From NCBI GenBank assembly GCA_014529385.2, contig CM043952.1, positions 58,798,119 through 58,862,118 of the forward strand: a stretch of DNA of 64,000 nucleotides. The letters run 5' to 3'. Position 1 is the stretch's first letter; the number at the start of each line of letters is the position of its first letter. Source of the stretch: Adiantum capillus-veneris. Taxonomy: Eukaryota > Streptophyta > Polypodiopsida > Polypodiales > Pteridaceae. Below, piece after piece: positions 44,758 through 55,770 of this stretch. Both the position numbers and the translations under genes were made by a program. The notes below the pieces were generated by a model. The model saw only the letters and a list, made by a program, of their open reading frames with translations. It ran no database searches and was not told the origin of the DNA.

Positions 44758-44760
<3 letters not shown>

Positions 44761-44805
<45 letters not shown>
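44761..44805. repeat. (CT)n microsatellite
   Basis: About 45 bp of CT at the inner end of the left inverted-repeat arm. Confidence 0.95.
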
Positions 44806-44806
<1 letters not shown>

Positions 44807-45005
44807 AGTTGTATCGGTCCTTCTCACGTCCACAGATAATACTGTTGAAAATCTAAGTGATTCATCATTGCCTATTGCTGCGTGCTATACACTAGTGCAC
44901 CGTTTTTGTTATTATTGAGAGAATCTTTGAATTAGAAATATATTTTAATTTTTTTGAAGCCATTAGGAATACCTTTTAAATTTTTTGAAGATAGATAAAG
45001 TAGGT

Positions 45006-45211
45006 GGTACCGATTTTGAAAAGTGGTTTATTGAAAAGAATCTATGGAGATTCCTCATGTAACTTTGAGTGGAAACGTGGAGGTGGTCTCACATACATGA
45101 GAGAGATGGGTACATTTTGAAAAGTGGTTCATTGAATGGAATCTATGGAGATCCCTCCTGTGTCTTTGAGAGGCAAAGTGGACGTGGTGGCATGTGCATG
45201 AGAGCGACTGG
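45006..45211. repeat. 103-bp tandem duplication
   Basis: Two units share GGTACxxATTTTGAAAAGTGG, GAATCTATGGAGAT and CTTTGAG..G. A third unit starts at 45210 but ends at once. Confidence 0.85.
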
Positions 45212-45256
45212 TACATTTTGTTGTACTTCATGAGATTCTACGGTGATGCGCGTGGG

Positions 45257-45257
<1 letters not shown>

Positions 45258-45304
<47 letters not shown>
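45258..45304. repeat. (GA)n microsatellite
   Basis: About 46 bp of GA in the spacer of the inverted repeat. Confidence 0.95.
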
Positions 45305-45308
<4 letters not shown>

Positions 45309-45587
45309 GCCTTGCATTTTGCTACATGCCAGCTAGAGGACATTCACCTGTGGCAAGTGATGCAGCGCAGTGCAATAGGCTACTTGATTAGGGAGAATCT
45401 ATATACATGTTGTAGTGGGTTTTAGAAGGTCAAAGGGCCGGATGATTTTTTTTTTTTGCATTGTAGATGAGGTCAAGCAAATCAAAACCAAGGCAAGTGC
45501 GTGTCGACTCAAAGAATTTGCGGAGGGTGTCATGCTGCACAACTGGAAAGATAGAGAGCGATGTGTATTAGATTGCACGTGAGAGAA

Positions 45588-45637
<50 letters not shown>
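45588..45637. repeat. (GA)n microsatellite
   Basis: About 48 bp of GA at the inner end of the right inverted-repeat arm. Confidence 0.95.
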
Positions 45638-45638
<1 letters not shown>

Positions 45639-45930
45639 AATGGGAGTTTAAAGAGAAGAAAACGCTAAAGGAAAAATGAAGAAGAAGAGAAACACAAAAA
45701 TTGACCAATGGAAAGTAGTCCACCTCTTTATATGAAGGAAAAAGGTCTTTAACTTTTTGCTTCATATGTCTTTTGACTTTCCATCTTCATGTGTATTTTC
45801 ATTTCCTAAACTCACCCTTCATTTACGCACTTAAGATGTTTTGAAAGAATTTTTATTTATCTAAGACTTCAAACATTTGCAGAGGGTGTCATGCTGCACA
45901 ACTGGGAATAAAGAGAGCGATGTTGTGTGT

Positions 45931-45962
<32 letters not shown>
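45931..45962. repeat. (GA)n microsatellite
   Basis: About 31 bp of GA. It is preceded by GAGGGTGTCATGCTGCACAA, also found before the GA tract at 45588, so the two tracts lie in a local direct repeat. Confidence 0.95.
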
Positions 45963-45966
<4 letters not shown>

Positions 45967-46595
45967 GTATCTACTAACAAGGTGAAGAAATGGAGTGAAG
46001 GGTAGCCTTGCGTAGTGAGGAAATCAAAAGGGTAATCGGGGGTCGAGTGTGCATAGGCAGCTATGGCGAAAGGGGGGATGGCGTTGCACATTTTGCATGA
46101 TGGCAACTGAGCTATGCCCCTCTCTCTGTCTCTCTCTTGTTTCTTCGCAAAGGAGGCTATGGCAAAGTGAGAAGTAGAGACATTTTCAATTTTTTTGCGA
46201 GTTCCTAGAGTAGCTCTACGAGTTTGTCTCCATGGTGCACATGACAACCAGGGTCGCATCCTCACATGGCTTGACTTCTCTTGCATTCTATTCTTTTCAC
46301 ATGCTAAGTTGAAGCCTCACCTTGCATAGTTCTAATAAATTATATATATATATATAATGGGAAGAAAAACTGGTCAAATATATGAGAACTTAGTTCAAAA
46401 ATCCTAAAATCTCAAAACTTTTACTAATATTTTTGGTTTACTTCTTTCAAGAAGGAAACTGGGCTGCTTAATAAAAGAGACATTCCGAACAATGCTTTAC
46501 CTTGTATATAATTCTAGTTAAATTGACCTGAATGATTTTATTACTTTCTTGTTGTCTTAGAAAGCCACCGTGACCCTTTCATTTGTTTTATTTTT

Positions 46596-46775
46596 TGGAT
46601 TACATAAGGAGTCCTTAGTGAAGGGTGGAATTTTGGATGCAAATCTGGGCCATTGGAAAAAGCTTGTCAATTAATGCCACATGAAGAGCTAATGATAATT
46701 TTAAGTTACTTTTTATAGGGCCTTTTGAGAGGGCGTTGACATTTGTGTACCTCTATCTAGGAGGGGCATTGAGTT
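46596..46775 (+). repeat. Dispersed repeat shared with 5868-6045
   Basis: Same ordered blocks as at 5868-6045, starting TTTTTTGGATTACATAAG. Confidence 0.5.
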
Positions 46776-46869
46776 TTGTGTCAAACGTTATTTTTTATGC
46801 CCTTGAAATATATATTGTAATGTAAATAGTTCACTGTCAAAAAAAGCATAATATTGTATTCTAACACTA

Positions 46870-48080
46870 CATTAGGAGAAAGTTGGACTCACTTTTGGGC
46901 AGTTCTAGAGAAAGAGTGGTGCTCAACCAATGAGGAAGAGGCTAACGTTACGTTGAGAATCGACATTTTGGAGCCAAGCTCTTCTAGAAAAAAGGGAGAA
47001 AATATTATTTCTGTTCATCAAATTGCACAATTTCATGCTTTCAAGGCACAAATGTCATAAGTCGTACTAACTTTGTACCACCGAATTTGAAAACTTTCAT
47101 TGAAGACTCTATCTAGTATCTATGTTCCCGCCCAAATATGACTTTGAGTAGCTCTACTTTCCTCTCAAAACTTCTTCCCATTTTTATATTTGCACTAACC
47201 TTTCTGTGTATTCTAGTGCACACCATGACTACTTCTCGAAGGCCTAGCACTACCATTGACTTTGTTAGCATTTTTAACAGTTATACTATAGATGATCAAG
47301 CATGGATACCATCTCAAATAATTATCGAAAGTTAGGTTCTACTGCAAACTATAAGGAGGAAGAGGAGGCAACGCAATGATTTTGTGAAGGCTTTCAAGGG
47401 ACAAGTTAAAGAGTTTAAAGTGCATGCACAAAGCAAGTGGGTGAAAGAGGTCCTCATACAACATGCTTTCCAGCATGCAGACTTAAGGTTGCAAACATCT
47501 CCTCCAAGTTTTTCCACGGCATCGACCCAACTTATTTTGAGCATCTCACTTAGTGTATGATTATATTCAAAGGTTAAGTGCTGGATATTATCTTTGGTAT
47601 GCTTCGAATATTTATCCATCGAATAGGACGGATTGGCAACCAGCTGAGAGCATAGTTTGGATTTTCGCCGCTTTCCATGCATTTATTGGCGAGCAAATGT
47701 ACCCCAGAAGACAACACAAGAAACTTATAGATAATGGAATATTCTTTTATGATATGTCATATTTGGAACCGAGAACTTCCTTTGGTTGGGGTCGTGTAAC
47801 TCCTTTGTCACTTCCATCCTTTGTCAGCAAGGATTGGTCTCTGCGAGCTTCACAAACTAGTGAAAGCGTTAGGAATAGGTTGTTTCAGGATATACAAAAT
47901 TCCCTCAAGTATTCAATTGCCACAAAAATAGTTTGGCTCGCACTATTTATGCCTCTTGAAGTGTTTGTAGATTTCTTCTTCAATGAGCAAATAAGAACTA
48001 CCGCAACAATGTTCATTTACAAGTTTGAGAGCTGTTTGGACTTTTTAGATGATAATTGGGATAGGAAACAGTCGTAGGGC
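46870..48080 (+). mobile_element. DNA transposon copy C, left part only
   Basis: Begins CATTAGGAGAAAGTTGGACT, the same terminus as the right end of copy A (minus strand), and carries a gene X homologue on the plus strand as in copy B. Genes Y, H3-like and transposase-like are absent. No right terminus was found before the gypsy gag begins near 49.3 kb. Confidence 0.7.
47225..48077 (+). pseudogene. Gene X, unknown transposon protein, copy C
   Basis: The start at ATG 47225 (CACCATGAC) reads MTTSRRPSTT, then DDQAWIPSQ, a TAG at 47333, then RRKRRQRNDFVKAFKGQV and LIQHAFQHADLRLQTSPPSF. After a shift near 47560 it continues YYLWYASNIYPSNR, IGEQMYP, NGIFFYDMSYLEP, FQDIQNSLKYS, RTTATMFIYK and LDDNWD before a stop at 48077. 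The same blocks in the same order occur in copy B (DDEWVPQ, RIFFY, DVQNSLKYS, TTTML, LEENWG). The C-terminal half present in copy B is missing. Function unknown. Confidence 0.6.
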
Positions 48081-49300
48081 AAAATCTGTATTTCGCAAAA
48101 GAAGTTCATAATTTGCAGGTTCATTATAAGCTCTTGAAATTTCATAGTGTCGTTTTACTATTCTAGATAGCATCTTCTTAGTGGACAGCTTATTCCACTC
48201 AACCAAGATACATAGTCTAGCCTCGAGAACAAACCTTTATCAATGGAGCTCTACTTTCGAGACATCCTACTTATTATGATAGAGACAATGTCAAGCAAAA
48301 CTCTTGCACAGCTCAGGGTAGATCTTACATGTGAAGAACTTTCACTTTTTTCAGAATTGTATGCATTTAGTCTCAACAATAGAAATGTGCTTAATAAATG
48401 GATGAATTTTGATTTTCTTTAATACATTAAGACATAGAATCTAACTCTTTCTTCTTCTCACATTCCAAGACACAAGGAGAAAACAACATTGTCCAAGGAG
48501 TCACTCTCAAATACACTTCACTTAATTGCTTCCACCGGAAGCTAGGTCACATACCTTGTGCACGCAATGAGCTTTGATGCCATGAAAACCATGATGTACT
48601 CTTCAAAATGACTAATACAGAGACATTTTGTGCCGCTCAAACAATGTTTAAAAAATGTACACTTTTCATTGTCTCAAAACTTTACAAAATGTGTTATTTC
48701 TGTCAAGATGTATACAAGTTATTGCTCCCTTTCCCTGCTACTGCTCCCGTGTCCTCTCCCTCGTTTGGTTCCAGTAGTCCCTTGTCCTCTCCATTGGTTG
48801 CTTCCACTCGTCCCCTGCCCTCTCCCCCGGTTGTTTTGCTGCCACTACTCCCCTGACCTCTTCCCCAGTTTTGCTGCTACTTTTGCCTCGAGGGACGCTG
48901 GTCTCAAACATTCTTTCACGTCGTTCAAAATCATGGGCCTCTTCGATGGCTTCCCATGCATCTTGCACCTGTGAAGCTTCCCTCTGTTCTTGCTCTTGCG
49001 ACTGACATGTAGCCCATTCCTCTACTTTTGTAGTGTTCGCATAATATTGATTTATTGCTTCTTACATGTTTTGAACCTCCTCTTGAGTCTAATTGTAGTG
49101 CTGCATCATTTTGTCATTGCGAGCCTATTTGAACTCCTCATATCTTGCCCCTTCCTCTCTTGTATGTCTGTTTACCGAGATTATAATATGTTGGATGGCC
49201 ATTACAGAAAAATGTCCCACATTGTTGCAGGTGTAGTTATGTAATTGAAGTTCCTGTAGAAGTGTGATAATAGGAAAGTAAGTAAATATGTTGCTTCTTT
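48081..49300. other. No gene recognised
   Basis: The plus strand has Ser/Pro-rich open frames at 48608-48970. The opposite frame is rich in charged residues (ERTRE-type repeats) and broken by several stops. I assign neither. The end may be the untranslated leader of the following gypsy element. Confidence 0.4.
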
Positions 49301-50218
49301 TAGTACAAACACCACACCAAGAGGACCAAGGGTTGTGAGGATGCTGGCAGAATCCAAATTTATGCGACCATCTCAAGTAGCAAAATGCATACTCAATATA
49401 AAGGTTTTGGGTTGACGTTAGAAGGGATTGCTTTGATTTGGTTTCAACCTTTGAACAACCTGGAATTCCCAAGCATGGATCAACTTCTCCAAGAATTTGC
49501 GGAGGAATTCTCAAAGAGAGGAATCAAGCATAACATTGTCTCCCAGACCTATACATTTAGACAAAAGGAGAAGGAAAAAGTGAAGGAAGCCTCGCTTCAT
49601 TTCAAGAAATACATAGAAAGATGCCCTGCTTAAGAACTACCTCAGGAAGGATTGCCAAATGGCACTCTCAAAAAGGACTTGCACTTGAAGGCATGTGTAG
49701 ATTTTGAGCACGTCACAAAAGACTCGCGTTGTATTTGGTAGATAATTTTAAGGAATATGGAGAGGTGACCCAAGACACAGATCAAGGAATGAGTAGCACC
49801 TCTTTGACCACTAGTGAGTCCACAATGAAATTGGGCGGGCAAAACCCAACGATGTCAAACGTTGATCAAATGATCAAAGAAGTGATCATAAGGATGAATT
49901 AAGGAAACAGGACAAACCCAAACACACGACGACCACCCACCCAAAAATGTGACACTTGTGGAGGAGATCATCCAACTCAATGGTGCAACCTTCAACAGAG
50001 GCCGGGATTAAACATATCGTGAGTACTGAAGTGGTGTGCTACTGAACAAAAATGGACAAACCATGAAACCCATGACTATTTCTATAATAGGAACTATGTT
50101 AGAGAAAGACAATACCGACCACATGGAGGGCAACAATTTCCACCCCCTCCAAGATACCAAGTAGGGCCAAATAACGCAATCCAAGGGCAAGAAAAAACTC
50201 AACATGTGTTGGGGAATC
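49301..50218 (+). pseudogene. Gypsy gag, 5' part, split by copia A
   Basis: Reads GLTLEGIALIWFQPLNNLEF, MDQLLQEFAEEFSKRGIKHN and ASLHFKKYIERCP, the Retrotrans_gag pattern. A zinc knuckle CDTCGGDHPTQWC (CX2CX3HX4C, one residue shorter than usual) follows near 49950-49990. A Gln/Pro-rich stretch then runs up to the copia A insertion at 50219. Stops near 49630, 49710 and 49900 disable it. The gag would coat the RNA genome. It resumes at 55776. Confidence 0.75.
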
Positions 50219-50987
50219 TGTTAGGAAATAAGACATTGCTAAATAGGTAATTGAGTAGATTACTTAATGGAGAGAGACAAATTTACATACATGAGATTAT
50301 AGAGTGTAGAGAGAGAGAGAGAGAGTACACACGATATACGTGGTTCCCCCAATGTGGGCTACGTCCATGAGAAAGCAACCACTCAATGGCTTTAGTACTT
50401 CAAAACAAGAGGTAGTTTACAAAGGGATTATACCCTTTTGGAGCTCCCGCCTTGCTTCACTCTCACCACCTCACACCCACCTTATTGCATCAACTTCACA
50501 CTCTAAAATGTGTGTAGAAATGGCCTCCTTTTATAGGCCAAAAGGGATGCCCTCTCTCATGAGAGGCAACCATGTGTAGCCGCCCTTGTGTAGATAAGTC
50601 CAAACCGGACCCTTCAATCCCCCCATGTGTGGCTGCCCTTGAGACGACAAGTCCGCTTTTGAATTCCGCCACCGGCCATTGACTTCCGACCACCGGCCAC
50701 CGGCCAACCAGCCAACCGACCGATCATTTTTCGACCACTTTTTGGCCCGCCGTCCGGCCATAATATTCCAGCCGAAAGGAATATTCTGGCGAAGAGAAAA
50801 AAAAGTATGGGGGACTTCTGCCCTCGAGGCCCCTAAAGTTGCCCCTGATTTTTGGCCGTGAAAATTTTGGTTTCGGGCGAGTGATTTTCCTTCATGCACG
50901 ATGGCTTCTCCTCATAATGGGGGCCTTACAAATGTGCGCTTTTACCACAGAAAATTACAAGGGATAAATAAGACTCCATACTTAACA
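50219..50987 (-). repeat. Copia A 3' LTR
   Basis: A 769-bp LTR. On the minus strand it starts TGTTAAGTATGGAG and ends TTTCCTAACA. Just outside, the minus strand reads CCAAGTGGGAGAT, a typical polypurine tract. Confidence 0.9.
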
Positions 50988-51059
50988 ATCTCCCACTTGG
51001 AGACTGATCTCCAAACTAAACTTGTGACTGCTTTCCATCGTGGATTCTTATCCTTGAAT

Positions 51060-51536
51060 TCCGATTGAAGATGAGCTAAAGCTCAACTTCTCCTTGTTGA
51101 CCACCTTTGTAAACATGTCTGCAGGATTTTCACTTGTATGCACCTTTCCTAGCTTTAGTTGTCCCTCTTCCAAAAGAGTGCGTATGAAGTGATATCTCAA
51201 CTCAATGTTCTTTGTCCTTGAATGAAAGGCCGAGTTCTTTGCAAGATGGATAGCGCTTTGGCTATCACTCTAAAAGACACAATTGTCTTGTTTGAATCCA
51301 AGCTCTTCTAAGAATCTGTGAAGCCACAAAATTTCTTTGCTTGCCTCCGTCATTGCTACATACTCTGCTTCCGTGGTTGAAAGTGAGACCACTTTCTGCA
51401 GCTTTGAAGCCCAGCTTATTGCTGTGCCTCCAACCGTGAACACATAGCCAGTAGTGATCCTTCGAGTATCTTTGTCACCTGCCATATCTGCATCAGCATA
51501 CCCTTCTAGAAAAATATCAGTTCCTCCAAAATACAA
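51060..51536 (-). pseudogene. Copia A RNase H
   Basis: Reads [20 protein letters not shown], then [40 protein letters not shown], matching copia RNase H with its catalytic Asp (YADAD) and Glu (TEAEY). After a TAG at 51270-51272 the frame goes on with SDSQSAIHLAKNSAFHSRTK and ends near 51060. The stop apart, the domain looks well kept. Confidence 0.88.
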
Positions 51537-52540
51537 AGCATTTGTTGTTGTCCCTTTAGATAGCTAAGTATCCACTTCACAGCTTGCTAGTGTTCTTTAC
51601 CTGGGTTGTCCATGAACCTACTCACAACTCCCACTGCATGTGAAATATCTGGCCTTGTCTAGACCATAGCATACATTAGAGAACCTACCGCTGCAGCATA
51701 TGGAACTTTAGACATATCTAGGATATCTCCTCTTGTGTCTTTGGACACATATCCTTTGTTAGTTTAAAGTGACCAGCCAAAGGTGTAGAAACAGGTTTTG
51801 CATTTTGCATTGCAAACCTTTCTAGTACTTTCTTGATGTAATCCTCTTTAGATAGCTTTATTGTCTTCTTCGTCCTGTCCCTTTATATTTTCATACCAAG
51901 TATCCTCTTTGCAGCACCTAAATCTTTCATTGAAAAACATTTAGACATCTCCTCTTTTAGGTCTTTGATGTCCTACATGTTAGCACTTGCAATCAACATG
52001 TCATCAACATAACATTAGGATGATGAATTTCCCATCTCCCAAATTCTTCGTGTAGACGCAATGATCCGAGTTGCATCTTGTGAATCCATGATCCAACATC
52101 CATCGATCAAACTTCAAGTACCATTGTCTCGATGCTTGCTTTAATCCATACAAGCTTTTCTTTAATCTGCAAACCATTTTCTCCTTACCTTTTACTTCAT
52201 ACCCCTTTGGTTGAAGCATGTAGATTTCCTCCTCTAAGTCACCGTGAGGGAATGCCGTATTTACATCCATTTGCTCGAGATTTAAATCATGAGCAGCCAC
52301 AAGGCTTAAGACAAGCATAATTGAGTTCATTTTTACAACAGGAGAAAATATTTCATTGAATTCCATACCTTTCTTTTGAGAAAACCCTTTTACCACAAGC
52401 CTAGACTTGTACCTTTTCTTCCCACCTTCTTCTTCCTTCACTTTGTACACCCATTTGTTTTGAAGTGCCCACTTACCTTTAGGAAACTCAACCAACTCCC
52501 ATGTTTGGTTGAGATGTAGTGAGTCTATCTCCACTTGCAT
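51537..52540 (-). pseudogene. Copia A reverse transcriptase
   Basis: The 5' frame (52540-52004) reads QNKWVYKVKEEEGGKKRYKS, GMEFNEIFSPVVKMNSI, LEQMDVNTAFPHGDLEEEIY and CRLKKSLYGLKQASRQWYLK. A one-base deletion near 52012 puts the YVDD catalytic box (CYVDDMLIAS) in another frame. The rest down to 51537 has several further stops. It copies element RNA to DNA in the particle. Confidence 0.88.
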
Positions 52541-52609
52541 GCTCTTTGTTCATTCTTCTTTGGATTCATGTTGCGTAGCTTCTTCGTATGATTTCGGCTC
52601 TCCAGAAGC

Positions 52610-53443
52610 TCAGATCAAGAGATGGTTGAAGGAAGGAACAAACATTTTTGGAGGTGTACTTGCTCTTGTAGATCTTCGGGGAATAGGTTGAGGCTCCTCA
52701 ATTAGTTTACGTTGTTGCACAGCCCCCGTTGCGGTTCTTGAGTCTTCACCGTCCTCAAGCTCCATATACTCATCACCTGTTTCTTTTGTTTGTTTTCTTT
52801 CCAAGTAATCTTTGTACATATTTTGTTTGTTAAAAATTACATCCCTACTCCTTAAAATTTTACCATCTTCAAGATTCCATAGGTGATACCCAAAGTCACC
52901 TTCTCCATAGCCAATGAAGAAACACTTTTTGGACTTTGCATCTAGCTTTGATCTTAGGCTTCTATCTATGTGCATGAAAGCCTCACACCCAAACACTTTG
53001 AGAAATGCATAATTCACCGGTTTACCTGTCCATGCCTCTTCTCGAACTCCCCCATCCAATTCCGTTGAGGGTGACCGATTGATTAAGTAGACAAACGTAC
53101 TTATAGCTTCCGCCCAAAGCTCAAGCGGTAGACCTGCATGTAGCCGCATGCTTCGTGCTCGCTCCATGATTGTTCTGTTCATCCTTTCTAAAATCCCATT
53201 TTGTTGAGGTGTCCTTGGGGTTGTCCTTTGTCTCCGAATGCCATTGCTAGCACAAAAGCTTTCAAAATCTTGGCTGCAATATTCACCTCCATTGTCAAAT
53301 CTAAGGTATGTAACCTTGGTACCTATTTCATTCTCCACAAAGGCTTTCCACCTTTGAAATATGGAAAATACATTGGACTTATTCTTCATGACATAAATCC
53401 ATGTTTTTCTAGTCGCATCGTCTATGAATATTACATAGTACAA
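52610..53443 (-). pseudogene. Copia A integrase
   Basis: The D-D-E catalytic residues are visible: FIDDATRKTWIY, then LRFDNGGEYCSQDF and TPQQNGILERMNRTIMERAR. The Gly-Lys-Pro-like target domain follows (YAFLKVFGCEAFMHID, SKKCFFIGYGEGDFGYHLW), then PFSNHLL-like SFNHLLI at the end. A frame shift at about 53440-53515 separates it from the protease part, in or near a T-rich run. Integrase inserts element DNA into the host. Confidence 0.9.
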
Positions 53444-54921
53444 TGATCCACCAAGTGATGGTGTACTTGCAGGACCCCAAACATCAAAATGAACCAGCTC
53501 AAGTTTTTTTTTCTTTCATTTTCTAATTTTTGAAATTTTACCCTCTTTTGTTTACCATAAACACAATCTTCACAGAACTCTAAGTCCACTTCTTTCAAAC
53601 CTAGCAAAAGCTGCTTTGTTTGAAGAATTTGCATTCCTTTCGCATTCATATGCCCAAGCCCGTAGTGCCACACCGCACTGTCAACATCTGTAGTTTCTGC
53701 ACAGGTTGAAGGTTGCGTGCTCATAGTACACAAGTAAAGTGTACCAACCTTTTTTCCCTTGGCAACCACCAAAGATCCCTTTGAGATCTTCCACCGTTTG
53801 ATTACAAATGAAATGTTGTGACCTTCATCATCCAATTTTCTTGTAGAGATCTTTTTTTTTTGAAGAAAAGGAACATGCCTAACATCTTTAAGCTTCCATT
53901 CATTTCCATTAGCAGTTTTGACAGAAACTGTACCTTTGCTAACAATCTCACAAGCTTCATCATCTCCGAAGTATACATACCCAAAATTACCTTTGGTGTA
54001 ATCTTGGAAATGTTGCTTGTGTGGTGTCGCATGGAATGAAGCCGTGGAATCTACTATCCAGGAATTAGACACATTTTCTAATGAGAGAATTAGAGCATCT
54101 TGAGCTACTTTACCTGCCACATTGGCCTCCGATGTTGGCTTGTTCTCTTGAGACTCAGTCTCTTTCTTCTTCTTAGACCAGCAATCCTTCTTGACATGGC
54201 CCTTCTTGCCGCAGTTCCAACATTCAAGAACTGACTTTGTGCGTGACTTTCTCCGTCTTGAGCGATCACGACCCTTTTGGTTTTTGAACCTCTCCTTAGG
54301 CCTTCCTCTTGTTTCCACTGATAGTGCAGCACTTGATGATTCTCCTGTGCTTCTCCTTCGTATTTCCTCGCTTAGGAGAACACCCATAGCATCATCAAAC
54401 TTAAGAGTATTTATGCCAGAAATAGAATTACTTACAGCCATCACAAAGTTGTCCCAACTATCCGGTAGAGATGATAGTATAAGGAGAGCTCGCACTTCCT
54501 CATCGAAATTGATTTTCACTGATCGAAGTTGACTTATGCTTGTGTTAAAGTCAATTAGGTGTTCTGCAACTACACCATTCTCTGCCATCTTTAGATTGAA
54601 CAACCGCTTCATAAGAAATACCTTATTGGATGCCCATGGTTTCTCGTAGAAGTCGTCAAGTGACTTCATCAAGTCCTTCTTGGTCTTCATCTCTGAAACG
54701 TTGAAGGCCACCGTTGATGCCAAGCTTAACCGGATTGTTCCCAGTGCCTTTCAATCAAGGACAATCCATGCTTCATCTTCCATCATCGTGGGCTTCTTTG
54801 CAAGACCGCTTAGTGGCAAATAGAGGTCGTTCTGGTAGAGATAGTCTTCAATCAGCATCTTCCAATGTTGGTAGTTTTTGCCGTTGAACTTCTCAATCAT
54901 GAGCTTCCCTTCCTCCGCCAT
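53431..54921 (-). pseudogene. Copia A gag-protease-integrase N-terminus
   Basis: The likely start is ATG at 54921 (MAEEGKLMIEKFNGKNYQHW), with a TGA near 54753; the frame is then open to 53431. In order: gag (SMDVN-like KPWASNKVFLMKRLFNLKMA, SLPDSWDNFVMAVSNSI), zinc knuckle CWNCGKKGHVKKDC (CX2CX4HX4C), and protease SWIVDSTASFHATPH, where the usual DSGA is DSTA. The integrase zinc domain HYGLGHMNAKGM...CEDCVYGKQKR follows. The Gly to Thr change next to the catalytic Asp would be expected to impair the protease. Confidence 0.9.
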
Positions 54922-54978
54922 AACTCCCACTTAATTCAAGGAATCCTTTCCTTGAGATAACTTAGCTACAAGCAAACC

Positions 54979-54990
54979 TTGCTCTGATAC
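54979..54990 (-). other. Copia A primer binding site
   Basis: On the minus strand TGGTATCAGAGC, complementary to the 3' end of initiator-Met tRNA, eight bases inside the 5' LTR. Confidence 0.9.
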
Positions 54991-54998
54991 CAATTGTT

Positions 54999-55770
54999 TG
55001 TTAGGAAATAAGACGCAGCTAAATAGATAATTGAGTAGATTACTTAATGGAGAGAGACAAATTTACATACATGAGATTATAGAGTAGAGAGAGAGAGATA
55101 GAGTACACACGATATACGTGGTTCACCCAATGTGGGCTACGTCCACGGGAAAGCAGCCACTCAATGGCTTTAGTACTTCAAAACAAGAAGTAGTTTACAA
55201 AGGGATTATACTCTTTTGGAGCTCCCGCCTTGCTTCACTCTCACCACCTCACACCCACCTTGTTGCATCAACTTCACACTCTGAAATGTGTGTAGAAATG
55301 GCCTCCTTTTATAGGCAAAAAGGGTTGCCCTCTCTCATGAGAGGCAGCCATGTGTAGCCGCCCTTGTGTAGATAAGTCCAAGTCGGACCCTTCAATCCGT
55401 CCATGTGTGGACGCCCTTGAGAAGACAAGTCCGCTTTTCAATTCGGCCACCGGCCATTGACTTCCGACCACCGGCCATTGACTACCGGCCACCACTGGCC
55501 AACCGATCGATCGTTTTTTGACCACTTTTCGACCGCCGTTCGGCCATAATATTCCGGCAAAAATGAATATTCTAGCGAAGGGAAAAAAAAGTTTCGGGGC
55601 TCCCTTTCGAGGCCCCTAAAGTTGCCCCTAATTTTTGACCGTGAAAATTTTGGTTTCCGGCGAGTGATTTTCCTTCACTCACAATGGCTTCTCCTCATAA
55701 TGGGGGCCTTACAAATGTGCGCTTTTACCACATAAAATTACAAGGGATAAATCAGGCTCCATACTTAATA
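54999..55770 (-). repeat. Copia A 5' LTR
   Basis: A 772-bp LTR matching 50219-50987. The outer edge reads TTAATA where the partner has TTAACA. Confidence 0.9.

Larger units (their letters stand above)
44549..45853. repeat. Large inverted repeat with CT/GA inner ends
   Basis: The left arm (44549-44806) and right arm (45588-45853) are inverted copies. Both contain AAATGAAGGGTGAGTTT, GTCAAAAGACATATGAAG, AAGAGGTGG and TTTAGCGTTTTCTTCTCTTT. Each ends internally in a long CT (left) or GA (right) microsatellite, so the microsatellites are also complementary. The spacer is about 780 bp and holds a 103-bp tandem duplication. It resembles a foldback transposon. No coding sequence is evident. Confidence 0.85.
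50219..55770 (-). mobile_element. Copia A, near-complete Ty1-copia element
   Basis: Two LTRs of about 770 bp enclose gag, protease, integrase, RT and RNase H in copia order on the minus strand. A primer site (54979-54990) and a polypurine tract (next to 50988) sit at the expected places. The flanks GAATC (50214-50218) and GCATC (55771-55775) look like a 5-bp target duplication with one change. Stops and frameshifts disable it. It is inserted in gypsy gag. Confidence 0.92.

Noticed and set aside
48738-48968. Charged minus-strand frame with ERTRE-type repeats
   Set aside because: The upstream frame has several stops and the opposite strand is a simple Ser/Pro-rich repeat; could be low-complexity translation.
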